Of a stretch of DNA of 53,239 bases, positions 37,623-46,834 are shown piece by piece. The stretch is from Prochlorococcus sp. AG-347-J06 (GTDB lineage: Bacteria; Cyanobacteriota; Cyanobacteriia; PCC-6307; Cyanobiaceae): positions 1 to 53,239 of the forward strand of contig QCBT01000008.1 of NCBI GenBank assembly GCA_003281525.1, read 5' to 3'. Both the position numbers and the translations under genes were made by a program. The notes under the pieces are model-generated. The model saw only the letters and a list, made by a program, of their open reading frames with translations, did no database searches and had not been told where the DNA came from. Each line of letters opens with the position of its first letter. Within the stretch, counting starts at the first letter, position 1.

Positions 37623-38276
37623 TTAATCGATCACTATAGTCCAGCTTCCTAAATAACTTGAAAATGATTTCCCTTTAGGTTGCCCATATGAATGAAATTG
37701 ATATAAACCTGATTTTTTTGGATTAAAGATTTTAAAGACAATTGCATAACTGTCTTTGTTAGAGGGAATCGGGCTGTAGGGATAAATATCTAGTGAACGT
37801 AATCCTGATTCATCAGTCTTGATTTCGAAATCAGCTGAAATATCTTCTAAACATTTAGTTCTACCCTCGTAACCACCTATTTTTACTTTGCAAAAACTAA
37901 TTTTTTCATTATTTAAAGTGGATTTGAAGGTTTTTGGAATTACTAGATTAATTTTCAAGAGATCAGTTCTTCTATCAGATGGCCTCAAGAAAAAATAAAT
38001 TGTATTTTTAAATTTCCTTTTATCTTCTTTTTGAAACCACCTTAATCGTCTATAACTATCGTCTTGGTCCCACTGAAATTCTAAACCCGCTTTAGCCTCT
38101 CGGATGTTATTAAAAAAAGGGGTTAAGACTAAAATTGTAGGAATAATAAAAAATCTTAAAATTTTAAGATTAAAAGTAAGTTTCTTTTTAATTTTGAACA
38201 TTGATGGTATGGAATTTAAAAGGTTGGTTCTTGGTATTAAGTTTAAAGCGGAAAATAATTTCACTAAGGTTAACAT
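37623..38276 (-). CDS. DUF2808 family exported protein
   Basis: 217 residues from the first ATG, which overlaps the aroH stop by 7 bp. A second in-frame ATG at codon 27 (start at 38198) gives MFKIKKKLTFNLKILRFFII, a more usual signal peptide ending in EAKA. The mature part matches DUF2808: LEFQWDQDDSYRRLRWFQ, LKINLVIPKTF and SYAIVFKIFNPKKSGLYQFH. The family is widespread in cyanobacteria, secreted, of unknown role. Confidence 0.8.
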   Translation of the reverse strand: MLTLVKLFSALNLIPRTNLLNSIPSMFKIKKKLTFNLKILRFFIIPTILVLTPFFNNIREAKAGLEFQWDQDDSYRRLRWFQKEDKRKFKNTIYFFLRPSDRRTDLLKINLVIPKTFKSTLNNEKISFCKVKIGGYEGRTKCLEDISADFEIKTDESGLRSLDIYPYSPIPSNKDSYAIVFKIFNPKKSGLYQFHSYGQPKGKSFSSYLGSWTIVID

Positions 38277-38653
38277 CTATCTGACCTTAATTTTGCAGCG
38301 CCTTTTAAATAAGGGTGCTTAATTGCATGATTTGGTGGCAATAAAACTTGAGCCATTATTCTTATACAAAAATCAACATCATTGGATACGTGCATTTGTT
38401 GGCAGTCTAAAAAGGCAACTGAATCAAGTCCATTAAATTTCCTTGCAATTGAAGCAGGGAAACATGCATTTAAATCTTTTGTCGCTGTGAATGTAATGGA
38501 TAATATGTTCGCCTTTATTATATTGTTGCGTGAAATTAATTCATCAATTAATTCCACCACGGCAACTTCTATTTCTTTAACAGAATTCCCAGATACTGTT
38601 GTAGCACCACGAATAAATGTAATTTTATAATCATCTTTCATTTTTTCATACAT
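38270..38653 (-). CDS. aroH: chorismate mutase, AroH type
   Basis: 127 residues. Converts chorismate to prephenate for Phe/Tyr synthesis. Family blocks are IRGATTVSGNSVKEI (with the active-site Arg), SITFTATKDLNACFPASIAR, FLDCQQMHV and CIRIMAQV. The trimeric AroH fold is used by cyanobacteria. It is 6 bp downstream of sppA. Confidence 0.95.
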   Translation of the reverse strand: MYEKMKDDYKITFIRGATTVSGNSVKEIEVAVVELIDELISRNNIIKANILSITFTATKDLNACFPASIARKFNGLDSVAFLDCQQMHVSNDVDFCIRIMAQVLLPPNHAIKHPYLKGAAKLRSDRC

Positions 38654-38659
38654 ATTGAT

Positions 38660-39469
38660 TTAAGGTTTGTATAACCAAAGTACTTTATTAGAGGATTCAA
38701 ACTCAAAAAAGATATTATTGATAATTTTGTTAATCATTCTACTTCCAGGAATTAGTCCAAGTATTTTTTTCTTCTTCTTCCCAAATGTTAAGGGCTGAAT
38801 TTTAGGATCAATATTAACCATTTCTGCAGCTAGTTCCCTCGCGACAAATTCATCTCCAACCTTATCAACAAGACCAAGTTCGAGTGCTTGGGTTCCAGTG
38901 AAAATTCTTCCATCAGCAAATTTTCTTACTTCTTCAACTGGTAAATTCCTTCCTTCAGCAACAGCTTCAGTAAATTGTTTGTAACTTTCATCTATCAGCC
39001 CTTGGAGTAGACATCTACCTTCCTCACTTAGAGGTTTATCAGGAGAAAGTATGTCTTTAAATACACCACTTTTAACAGTCTCAAATTTAATGCCGATTTT
39101 ATCCAATAATTCTGATAAATTATTTCCTCTTATAATCACACCAATAGATCCTGTAATTGTGCCTGGATTAGCAACTATTTTGTCAGATGCAACACCTATG
39201 TAAACACCTCCTGATGCTGAGATGTTCCCAAAACTAGCGATGACTTTACATCCTTTACCTTTTAGTCTTTTAATAGCAGAATATATTTCTTGGCTATCCC
39301 CAACAGTACCACCAGGAGAATCAATTCTCACGATTAAAGCAGGAAATTCTCTATCCTCAATTTGTCTAAGAGCTTTAAGGACTGAAACTCTTGTTGAACT
39401 TGTAATAGGCTCATCAATTACTATACGAGCTATTCTTTTTTTTGACTTTCGTCTAAAAGGCCAAATCAT
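38660..39469 (-). CDS. sppA: signal peptide peptidase SppA, short form
   Basis: 269 residues. Degrades cleaved signal peptides at the membrane. The Ser nucleophile lies in GNISASGGVYIG and the general-base Lys in KSGVFKDILSP, as in the short SppA class. It has almost no N-terminal membrane anchor; the first residues are very basic (FRRKSKKR). First gene of the sppA-aroH-DUF2808 run. Confidence 0.93.
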   Translation of the reverse strand: MIWPFRRKSKKRIARIVIDEPITSSTRVSVLKALRQIEDREFPALIVRIDSPGGTVGDSQEIYSAIKRLKGKGCKVIASFGNISASGGVYIGVASDKIVANPGTITGSIGVIIRGNNLSELLDKIGIKFETVKSGVFKDILSPDKPLSEEGRCLLQGLIDESYKQFTEAVAEGRNLPVEEVRKFADGRIFTGTQALELGLVDKVGDEFVARELAAEMVNIDPKIQPLTFGKKKKKILGLIPGSRMINKIINNIFFEFESSNKVLWLYKP

Positions 39470-39521
39470 TCTTTTAAGGTAAATTCATAAAACTACTTTA
39501 AAAAGACTATCAGCAGACCTA

Positions 39522-40463
39522 ATGAATTCAATCCTAAATTGGTTTTTAATGATACTCCCTTTTGCACTTTGGGGTACTTCAATGGCGGCTATGACTCCCT
39601 TAGTATCTAGTGCTGGGCCAGAGTTTGTAGCTTCTTTAAGATTACTTCCTGCAGGGATTCTTGTTCTAATAACAACATATTTGTTTAAAAGAGATTTAAA
39701 AATTTATAAGTGCGATTTGAAATGGTTTTTTGTTTTTACGATTGTAGATGCCACTTTTTTTCAGTTGTTTTTAACTTATGGTATTGAAAAAACTGGAGCA
39801 GGTTTAGGTTCTGTTTTGATTGATTCTCAACCGCTTTTAGTAGCTATTTTAGCGAGGGCAATTTTTGGGAATTTAATCAATCCAATAGGATGGTTAGGAC
39901 TACTTTTTGGCTTGGGAGGAATAATATTTTTAGGAGTTCCACAAGAATTTTTAGGAAATTGGTGGTTGATGTCTGATAAGTCTATAAATGATATTGCTTT
40001 TAACTTTGGAGAACTTTGGATGCTTGCAGCTTCTCTCGCTATGGCATTAGGAACGATTTTAATTAGATTCACTTGTACTAAAAGTGATCCAGTTGCAGTT
40101 ACAGGTTGGCATATGGTTTTAGGGAGTTTGCCCTTGATTATTAAGCACTGCTTACAATCAAATTTCACAATAATTCCAGATTGGTCAATATTTGATTGGG
40201 GACTTATGTCATTTGCAAGTATTTTTGGAGGAGCAATAGCTTATGGATTGTTTTTCTACTTTGCTAACAATAAAGAAATAACTGGATTTAGCACTCTTGC
40301 ATTTTTAACACCTGTATTTGCTCTTCTCAGTGGAGGTGTTTGGTTAGATGAAAGACTCACCATTGTTCAGTGGATAGGGGTGGTATTTGTTCTTATCTCA
40401 GTATTTTTTGTTAGCCAGAGAAAGAGTTTATGGGAAAATAAATTTTCTGATACTACTATTTAA
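39522..40463 (+). CDS. EamA/DMT family transporter
   Basis: 313 residues with about ten membrane helices in two EamA repeats. The N-terminal repeat starts LPFALWGTSMAAMTPLVSSA, and the C-terminal repeat includes GGAIAYGLFFYFANNKEIT and LSGGVWLDERLTIVQWIGV, typical of the drug/metabolite transporter superfamily. It is divergent from sppA (52 bp). The substrate is unknown. Confidence 0.85.
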   Translation: MNSILNWFLMILPFALWGTSMAAMTPLVSSAGPEFVASLRLLPAGILVLITTYLFKRDLKIYKCDLKWFFVFTIVDATFFQLFLTYGIEKTGAGLGSVLIDSQPLLVAILARAIFGNLINPIGWLGLLFGLGGIIFLGVPQEFLGNWWLMSDKSINDIAFNFGELWMLAASLAMALGTILIRFTCTKSDPVAVTGWHMVLGSLPLIIKHCLQSNFTIIPDWSIFDWGLMSFASIFGGAIAYGLFFYFANNKEITGFSTLAFLTPVFALLSGGVWLDERLTIVQWIGVVFVLISVFFVSQRKSLWENKFSDTTI

Positions 40464-40491
40464 TTAGTTTCTTTTTGAAAAAAGTCTAATA

Positions 40492-41568
40492 ATGCGAATA
40501 GTTTTGATCAGTACTCCAATAGGGTTTTTAGGGAGTGGAAAAGGTGGTGGAGTTGAATTAACTTTAAATTCTTTAGTTTCAGGTTTAATTTCTTTAGGTC
40601 ATTTTGTTGAAGTTGTAGCTCCAAAAAATTCTAGGTTACATGAAAGTAATGTAAATGCAAAATTACATGTTGTGGAGGGTGAAGATCAAATTAGTTGGCA
40701 ACATCAAAATTATAATTCTCCCGTGAGTATCCCAGACAATTCCCTTTTAGCAGGAATGCTTGAAAAGGGACTAGATATCGCTAAACATGCAGATGTATTG
40801 TTGAACATGTCCTACGATTGGCTGCCTATCTGGATGACTCTAAATTTAGATATACCCATTGCACATATTATTAGTATGGGTTCTGAAAGTTTAGTAATTA
40901 GTAATTTAATCTCTAAGGTATATGCTAAATATCCAAATAATTTTGCTTTTCATTCGAAAATGCAAGCTAATGATTATCCATTCATAAAAAAACCAACAAT
41001 TATTGGGAATGGGTTTAATTTAGATAATTATATTTTTCAAGATTCAGATAAGGGACCCTTGGCATGGGTTGGAAGAATTGCACCGGAGAAGGGTTTGGAG
41101 GATGCAGTTTATGTAGCAAATCAACTTGGCGAAAAATTAAAAGTTTGGGGATTTATAGAAGATAAGATGTATGCCTCAAAGATAGAAAAATCATTCCCTC
41201 AAGGAGCTATAGATTGGATGGGGTTTTTATCAACCGATGAATTACAAAAAGAACTTGGTAAATGCAGAGGGTTGCTAAATACTCCGAAATGGAATGAGGC
41301 ATATGGTAATGTTATTGTTGAAGCTTTAGCCTGTGGGGTGCCTGTAGTAGCTTATAAAAGGGGAGGACCTAGTGAAATTATTAAGCATGGCCAAACAGGT
41401 TATCTAGTTGATCCTGATGATAAGAAAAATATGCTTTCTTATGTAGAGATTCTTGAAAAAATAAAGCGTCAGAAATGTAGAGAATGGGTAGAAAAAAATG
41501 CCTCCGCAGATATATTTGCTAACAAGGTTGTGAACTGGCTTAATAAGGTAATGCATGAATATAAATAA
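40492..41568 (+). CDS. GT4 family glycosyltransferase
   Basis: 358 residues. The N-terminal Gly-rich loop GFLGSGKGGGVELTL and C-terminal WVGRIAPEKGLEDAVYVAN, WMGFLSTDELQ and EAYGNVIVEALACGVPVVAY (the EX7E region) are classic GT4. It resembles tetrahydropterin glucosyltransferase-type enzymes of cyanobacteria, but the acceptor is not certain. It is 28 bp after the EamA gene and 6 bp before the ArnT-like gene. Confidence 0.8.
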   Translation: MRIVLISTPIGFLGSGKGGGVELTLNSLVSGLISLGHFVEVVAPKNSRLHESNVNAKLHVVEGEDQISWQHQNYNSPVSIPDNSLLAGMLEKGLDIAKHADVLLNMSYDWLPIWMTLNLDIPIAHIISMGSESLVISNLISKVYAKYPNNFAFHSKMQANDYPFIKKPTIIGNGFNLDNYIFQDSDKGPLAWVGRIAPEKGLEDAVYVANQLGEKLKVWGFIEDKMYASKIEKSFPQGAIDWMGFLSTDELQKELGKCRGLLNTPKWNEAYGNVIVEALACGVPVVAYKRGGPSEIIKHGQTGYLVDPDDKKNMLSYVEILEKIKRQKCREWVEKNASADIFANKVVNWLNKVMHEYK

Positions 41569-41574
41569 TATTAA

Positions 41575-43380
41575 ATGATTCTTCTTAACTCAAAAAAAAG
41601 GCTTATAACCTTATTGATAGTTTTTGTTTGTGGGATCATTATATTTATCTTAGGGTTAGGCTCTACAGGATTGGTGGATGAAACTCCCCCTTTGTTTGCC
41701 GCTGCAGCACGGGCAATGAGTGAATCTGGTGATTGGTTAACTCCAAAAGTTAATGGAATATTCCGTTTTGATAAGCCTCCACTGATATATTGGCTAATGG
41801 GTTTTTTTTACTCATTACCGAAAAACGAGATTTGGGATAGTTTCGGGACTCTATCAGCAAGACTCCCTTCAGCTTTGGCATCATTATTTTTGATGTTGAT
41901 GATTGGAGATACGTTGTTTTGTTGGCCTCAGAAGAGTAATAGGCAATTCCTCACTCCAATAGTTGCATCATTAGGTTTTGCTCTTTCTCCATTAATAATT
42001 ATTTGGAGTAGAACTGCCGTGAGTGATGCTCTTTTAACTGGAACCTTAGGTATTAGCTTGCTTTTGTTTTGGAGAAGAATGGCAAGTGAAAATAATGATC
42101 AATGCATTTCATCTTGGGTATTTTTAGGTTTAGCAATTTTAGTTAAAGGACCTGTTGCATTTGTTTTGGCATTATTGACTATTACATCTTTCTTGTTTAG
42201 TCAGAAGAATTGGAAAACGTTGCTCAGTAAGATTAATCCTAAGAAAGGTTTTTTAATAACAACACTAATAAGTGTTCCATGGTACGTATTAGAACTTTTA
42301 AAAGAGGGAAAGCCTTTTTGGGATAATTTTTTTGGTTACCATAATTTTCAAAGATATACCTCAGTTGTAAATAATCATGCTGAACCATTCTGGTTTTTTC
42401 TTTACATAATGATTTTGGCTTCATTACCATTTACTCCTTTTTTGTATCATGGGATATTTAAAACCTTTAAGGATTTCTTTAAAAGTTCAAAAGAAAATTG
42501 CAATGTCACTGAAACCCTTTATACATATTCTCTATGTTGGTTAACGTCAGTTTTAATCTTCTTTAGCTTGTCTGCAACGAAACTACCTAGCTATTGGTTG
42601 CCAGCAATTCCAGCGTCGGCATTATTAATGAGTAATAGCTTTATAAGCTTAAAAAATATAAATAAAAGTTATTTATATTTCTGGTTTTTTAACATTTTAA
42701 TTTTGTTTGGCTTCTCAATAGCGTTCTTTTTTTCGAACATTTGGTTGAGTTCAATTAATGATCCCGAAATGCCTAATCTTGTATCCGAACTTATAAGCTC
42801 TGGGATTATTTTCAAGGCAAAATTGTTCTTCTCTTCATTTACCCTTCTCGCAATAATCTTATTTTCTTTAAAATCTAGAAATATCCTTCTTTATCTCCAA
42901 ATTTTCCTTTTAATTGGACAATCTTATTTGATGTCGCCAATTAGAAAATTAGCAGATACTTCAAGACAATTACCTTTAAGGAATATCTCAAAATTAATTT
43001 TAGATATTCGCGAGGGAAGGGAAACTTTAGCAATGATCGGTATAAGAAAACCTTCATTACATTATTATTCGAGACAAATAGTTTTTTATGAACCAAGCAC
43101 TGAAGAGGGATTAATAAATCTTTCAGAAAGGCTAAATACTGATAGGAGAGAGAATTATGAGGATCAACCTGATTATGAATACAAATCTTTATTGGTTGTG
43201 ATAGATGAATACTCTACCCGCCGAAAGCAATGGTTAAAAATTAATCATCAGAAGTTGGGTAAATTTGGGATTTATAATTTATGGCGAATTCAAAAAAGTG
43301 ATTTAAAGAAGTATTCGAGATTTTTAGTTAAAAGTGGTTACAAATCTGACTGGGAAAATAGAAAAGTTGAAAAATTTTAA
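41575..43380 (+). CDS. ArnT-like/PMT family membrane glycosyltransferase
   Basis: 601 residues with about a dozen membrane helices. The N-terminal catalytic loop GLVDETPPLFAAAARAMSES, then GIFRFDKPPLIYWLM, matches the ArnT/PMT GT-C superfamily (Asp-Glu in the first periplasmic loop). TAVSDALLTGTL and ILVKGPVAFVLAL are also family-like. It would transfer a sugar from an undecaprenyl-linked donor at the periplasmic face. No aminoarabinose genes are nearby, so the donor is unknown. Confidence 0.82.
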   Translation: MILLNSKKRLITLLIVFVCGIIIFILGLGSTGLVDETPPLFAAAARAMSESGDWLTPKVNGIFRFDKPPLIYWLMGFFYSLPKNEIWDSFGTLSARLPSALASLFLMLMIGDTLFCWPQKSNRQFLTPIVASLGFALSPLIIIWSRTAVSDALLTGTLGISLLLFWRRMASENNDQCISSWVFLGLAILVKGPVAFVLALLTITSFLFSQKNWKTLLSKINPKKGFLITTLISVPWYVLELLKEGKPFWDNFFGYHNFQRYTSVVNNHAEPFWFFLYIMILASLPFTPFLYHGIFKTFKDFFKSSKENCNVTETLYTYSLCWLTSVLIFFSLSATKLPSYWLPAIPASALLMSNSFISLKNINKSYLYFWFFNILILFGFSIAFFFSNIWLSSINDPEMPNLVSELISSGIIFKAKLFFSSFTLLAIILFSLKSRNILLYLQIFLLIGQSYLMSPIRKLADTSRQLPLRNISKLILDIREGRETLAMIGIRKPSLHYYSRQIVFYEPSTEEGLINLSERLNTDRRENYEDQPDYEYKSLLVVIDEYSTRRKQWLKINHQKLGKFGIYNLWRIQKSDLKKYSRFLVKSGYKSDWENRKVEKF

Positions 43381-43628
43381 CAAAGTCTTTTTTTAAGAAG
43401 AGCATTTTTTAAATCATCAATGCTGCACTTGCTTGGAATACTAATTTTATTTAAATCTTCCATTAATTCGAGATCGATAACAGAATCTTCGGCTAAAAAA
43501 CTAAAAACTTCATTAATGGTTATTCCCATATCTTGAGCCATCTCTGAGATAAGCCTTAGAGTATCCCTCCTCACAGAAATCCTAAGATCTAAAGGAATAT
43601 ATTCATTTTCAGGATTTGCTGACTTCAT
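43377..43628 (-). CDS. small conserved protein, possible ribbon-helix-helix
   Basis: 83 residues. IPLDLRISVRRDTLRLISEM has the strand-helix pattern of CopG-type ribbon-helix-helix DNA-binding proteins, followed by MGITINEVFSFLAEDSV. No other domain is visible. Its stop overlaps the ArnT-like gene stop by 4 bp (convergent). Confidence 0.5.
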   Translation of the reverse strand: MKSANPENEYIPLDLRISVRRDTLRLISEMAQDMGITINEVFSFLAEDSVIDLELMEDLNKISIPSKCSIDDLKNALLKKRLC

Positions 43629-43708
43629 ACACTAAATCTTAAGACATTATTTAGTTATCAGGATATAATCTTTACAATATTCATTAATCATGTATTGAAG
43701 GCAATTAT

Positions 43709-44638
43709 TCAAATTGTTTGGATAAATAAATTCATAAACATTTTTAATATAGGAATTGTAATTATTGAAATTAAGGTTGTAGTAAATAGAATTTTTGAAG
43801 CTATTCTTTGTTTCACACCATAAGCTTCTGCCATCAATATTGTGGATATTGCTGTTGGTGTTGCTGACTGAAGAGTTACTGCGGATGATTGATAGAAATT
43901 GAAATTTAAGAATTTACATATAATAAAAATAATAAAGGGAAGAATAAATAACTTTAATAAAATTGAAAATTTAATTTTCTCATTTAGATCCAATATCCTG
44001 TCATTTTGATTTGTTATTATTCCAAGTCTTGTTCCCACTATTATTATTGCCAAAGCAATAACTATTCTTGCAGGAATCCAAAGATAGTTGCCCAAAATTT
44101 CATCTATTTGAAAAAGATATGCAATAAGTACACCAATAATCCCTCTTGATGCAGGGCTATTTATCAATGCATTTATTAGTCCTTTGATGTTTGGGATGTT
44201 ATTGCTATTGGATTTTTCTTGAAGCAAAAAAGGTCCAAATATCCAAGCGAAAAGTGTTGTTCCTAAATCAAATCCAATAGTGAAATTTATAGTTGTTGAG
44301 GGTAGAAGAGCTAGCGCAATTGGTATTCCAAGAAATGATGTATTACCTATTAGGCCTGCTAGCTGCAATGTGTAATTTGGAAGCCTCTTCTTAAATATTG
44401 GGATTATATTTATTAAAGTTATTAAAAATCCAATTACAGAGAATGCTAAAAATGCACTTTTGATTAGGTTTATATCTATACCTTCCTTCAATAGGAGACC
44501 CATTACACTTAATGGAATACCAAATCTTATTAGAGGTCTTGCTATATATTTTGAAATCTTTGGATTCTTTTTCCCCAGAAGAAAACCAAAGATTAAAAAA
44601 GGAATAATATTTATAAAAAGAGAGTAGATGGTATTAAT
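43709..44638 (-). CDS. AEC family transporter (auxin efflux carrier-like), no standard start codon
   Basis: A polytopic transporter of the AEC family. From ATG at 44503 the protein has 264 residues (LQLAGLIGNTSFLGIPIALA, ILMAEAYGVKQRIASKILFT). The frame clearly continues upstream to a stop at 44660-44662 with typical AEC N-terminal sequence, FINIIPFLIFGFLLGKKNPK and ARPLIRFGIPLSVMG, but offers no ATG, GTG or TTG. An ATT at 44638 or a similar rare start is assumed here, giving about 309 residues. Alternatively the N-terminus is damaged. Confidence 0.6.
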   Translation of the reverse strand: MNTIYSLFINIIPFLIFGFLLGKKNPKISKYIARPLIRFGIPLSVMGLLLKEGIDINLIKSAFLAFSVIGFLITLINIIPIFKKRLPNYTLQLAGLIGNTSFLGIPIALALLPSTTINFTIGFDLGTTLFAWIFGPFLLQEKSNSNNIPNIKGLINALINSPASRGIIGVLIAYLFQIDEILGNYLWIPARIVIALAIIIVGTRLGIITNQNDRILDLNEKIKFSILLKLFILPFIIFIICKFLNFNFYQSSAVTLQSATPTAISTILMAEAYGVKQRIASKILFTTTLISIITIPILKMFMNLFIQTI

Positions 44639-44708
44639 TAAATATTTATTAAAGCAATATTAACTCGCCGTAGTGCAGTCAAAAAGTTTTTTATTGTTAA
44701 TTGAGAAT

Positions 44709-44933
44709 TTAAATCATTTTCCAGATTGCTTTGTCAGGAATTAGAGGAGATTTATATAAATTTTCTGGTTCTTTAGTCAAAACTCTCCATGTAGGAACCC
44801 TACAAGTTACGTAAGCAGGACTTTCTATTAAAACTCCTGGGTTCTCATCAAAAGTACATGTAAAGCCTTCTTTCCAATATCCACCATTGTTAAGGCTTCC
44901 TTTAAACCAAACCCAGCATTTTGAAGTTTTCAA
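44709..44933 (-). CDS. small hypothetical protein
   Basis: 74 residues: Trp/Pro-rich and compact, with WVWFKGSLNNGGYWKEGFTC, PAYVTCRVPTWRVL, and KSPLIPDKAIWKM at the end. No known domain recognised. The composition (five Trp) does not look like random AT-rich frame, which argues for a real gene. A stop-to-start gap of 85 bp separates it from the SemiSWEET gene on the same strand. Confidence 0.55.
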   Translation of the reverse strand: MKTSKCWVWFKGSLNNGGYWKEGFTCTFDENPGVLIESPAYVTCRVPTWRVLTKEPENLYKSPLIPDKAIWKMI

Positions 44934-45018
44934 GATCAGTAAATTTTTGTTATATCTTAATCAAGATTTAAGTAATAAATAAAAAGTTTATTTCTTTTAA
45001 AAAAAATTTTTACTCATT

Positions 45019-45276
45019 TTAATTTCTTGAAAAATATATTTTAGATATTAATATAAATAAATTTAAGATCAGGGTAATTAAATTTGCTATCAATATTGGT
45101 GTAGAAGAAATTTTATAACCGTAAATAATCCAAGACAAAACACCGATAATAAACATTATTAATGTTGTCAAAGAAACATCATCAGCCTTTTTTGTTTTTA
45201 AAGTTTTTATCAATTGAGGTAAAAATGCTGCTGTTGTTAAAATCGCTGCAAAATATCCAAATATATCTATATTCAT
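45019..45276 (-). CDS. SemiSWEET sugar transporter-like protein
   Basis: 85 residues with three membrane helices, the half-size (triple-helix bundle) form of SWEET transporters. TTAAFLPQLIKTLKTKKADD carries the PQ motif, and VSLTTLIMFIIGVLSWIIYG completes the second helix. Acts as a dimer by family. Substrate (a small sugar) is inferred from homology only. It starts 16 bp after the following gene's stop on the same strand. Confidence 0.88.
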   Translation of the reverse strand: MNIDIFGYFAAILTTAAFLPQLIKTLKTKKADDVSLTTLIMFIIGVLSWIIYGYKISSTPILIANLITLILNLFILISKIYFSRN

Positions 45277-45292
45277 AAAAATATTTTAAAAA

Positions 45293-46027
45293 TTATTCTT
45301 TAATTAAAGAAGTCAAAAATTCTAAGGGAGCCCTCATGTTTGATGAATATCCAAGCACATCGTTTGAAAAAAATTTATAAATAATTTGATTTTCATTATT
45401 CAATAGAAAAGAAGCCCCTCTTTGAGGAAGGTATTCTTCATTAAGAATATAATCACTCCAATTTTGAATTATTTCATTCATATTATTTAATCTAAATGTT
45501 GCCAATTCAAGTGGTCTCAAATAACCATCCCCGAAAACCTTTTTAAAAGAATTACCCGAAAATTTTAAAAACTTTAAAATATCAATCTTGTCAAATTCTG
45601 AATAGATTTGCTCTGCTTTTCGGTCGCCGGTATAACCTCTAATAACTTCTTTAATTGTTTTTAAAGAATTTATCCCTGATAACATTAAAAGCATATTGAT
45701 CCAACCTCCTAAACCAATATCTAATCCTTTTGATACTTTTAGATCATTATGGATTTGATTATCAGAGACAACTATTAAATTTTCTTTGTGAAAGCCAGTA
45801 AATTTACAGAATTTTTCTTTCCCATTTTGGTTCCCAATAGCAATTGCAAAAATGTCTAAATTTGTATATTGATTTTTATCGATAAAATTTTTCAAATTTA
45901 TTGCATATTCAAAGCTATCAAAATCTCCTAATAAACCAAATAAAATAATTAATTTGAATTTTTTATGCCCATTAAAATTGAATTCTTCAATAAGATTTTT
46001 TATATCATTTTGAAAATTGTCAGTCAC
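45293..46027 (-). CDS. AhpC/TSA-like (peroxiredoxin-like 2) family protein lacking Cys pair
   Basis: 244 residues with a thioredoxin-like core: FKLIILFGLLGDFDSFEYAI, LDIFAIAIGNQNGKEKFC, ENLIVVSDNQ, LGGWINMLLMLSG, and the late block LPQRGASFLLNNENQIIYKF. This order resembles the AhpC/TSA antioxidant (PRX-like2) family of cyanobacteria. At the position after the first strand, where peroxiredoxins have the peroxidatic Cys, it has GLLGDFDSF, so a redox function is doubtful. Assignment is moderate. Confidence 0.5.
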   Translation of the reverse strand: MTDNFQNDIKNLIEEFNFNGHKKFKLIILFGLLGDFDSFEYAINLKNFIDKNQYTNLDIFAIAIGNQNGKEKFCKFTGFHKENLIVVSDNQIHNDLKVSKGLDIGLGGWINMLLMLSGINSLKTIKEVIRGYTGDRKAEQIYSEFDKIDILKFLKFSGNSFKKVFGDGYLRPLELATFRLNNMNEIIQNWSDYILNEEYLPQRGASFLLNNENQIIYKFFSNDVLGYSSNMRAPLEFLTSLIKE

Positions 46028-46166
46028 GATGGTTTGAATTTTTATAAATTGTTCTCAAAAAATTTTTCTTACCTTGATTAGTATAAAATTTTACATGAAA
46101 AAGTTTTTAAAGAAATTAATTTAATGTTTTTAGATTTTATTATTTTAATGTAAACATTTTGAAGTT

Positions 46167-46691
46167 ATGACTGTAGGAATTTATTACGCAACTACAACTG
46201 GAAAAACTGAAGACGTGGCTGATCGTCTTCACAACTTTATCTCTTCAGCAGAAGCACCTAAAGATGTATCTGATGTGGATGATCTCTCCGAATTTGAAGG
46301 TCTTGATGGCATTATCTGTGGGATACCCACTTGGAATACTGGTGCCGATGAAGAAAGATCAGGAACTGCATGGGATTCAATCTTAGAGGATATTGGTGAA
46401 CTAAGCTTATCAGGAAAAAAAGTTGCAATTTTTGGTTTAGGAGATTCTTCTACTTATACAGAAAACTATTGTGATGCAATGGAAGAACTTCATAGCTACT
46501 TCATAAAAGCAGGAGCTGATATGGTCGGTTACGTAGATAAATCATCTTATACATTTGATGAGTCAAAAAGTCTTATAGGAGAAAGCTTTTGTGGATTACC
46601 TCTTGATGAGGATAGTGAATCTGATTTGACCGATTCGCGTCTTGAAACATGGGCTTCTCAGCTTAAGGGCGAAATCCCTTCATTAGCGTAA
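46167..46691 (+). CDS. isiB: flavodoxin
   Basis: 174 residues, long-chain flavodoxin. GIYYATTTGKTEDVAD is the FMN phosphate-binding loop. GIPTWNTGADEERSGTAWDS and FGLGDSSTYTENYCDAM complete the FMN site. Replaces ferredoxin as photosystem I electron acceptor in low iron. The following gene encodes a Pcb antenna protein on the same strand (143 bp away), an arrangement like the isiA-isiB iron-stress pair of other cyanobacteria. Confidence 0.96.
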   Translation: MTVGIYYATTTGKTEDVADRLHNFISSAEAPKDVSDVDDLSEFEGLDGIICGIPTWNTGADEERSGTAWDSILEDIGELSLSGKKVAIFGLGDSSTYTENYCDAMEELHSYFIKAGADMVGYVDKSSYTFDESKSLIGESFCGLPLDEDSESDLTDSRLETWASQLKGEIPSLA

Positions 46692-46834
46692 GCTTTCTCA
46701 GATATTACTTCCCTTGCTTGTAACATTTGTTCTTTCACAATATGTTTTTTTTACATAAGTAATTAAATCTGTAAAGAACATGTAAAAACAATAGCGATAA
46801 GCAATATGCTCAATTTGCTGTTTACTTAAATCAA

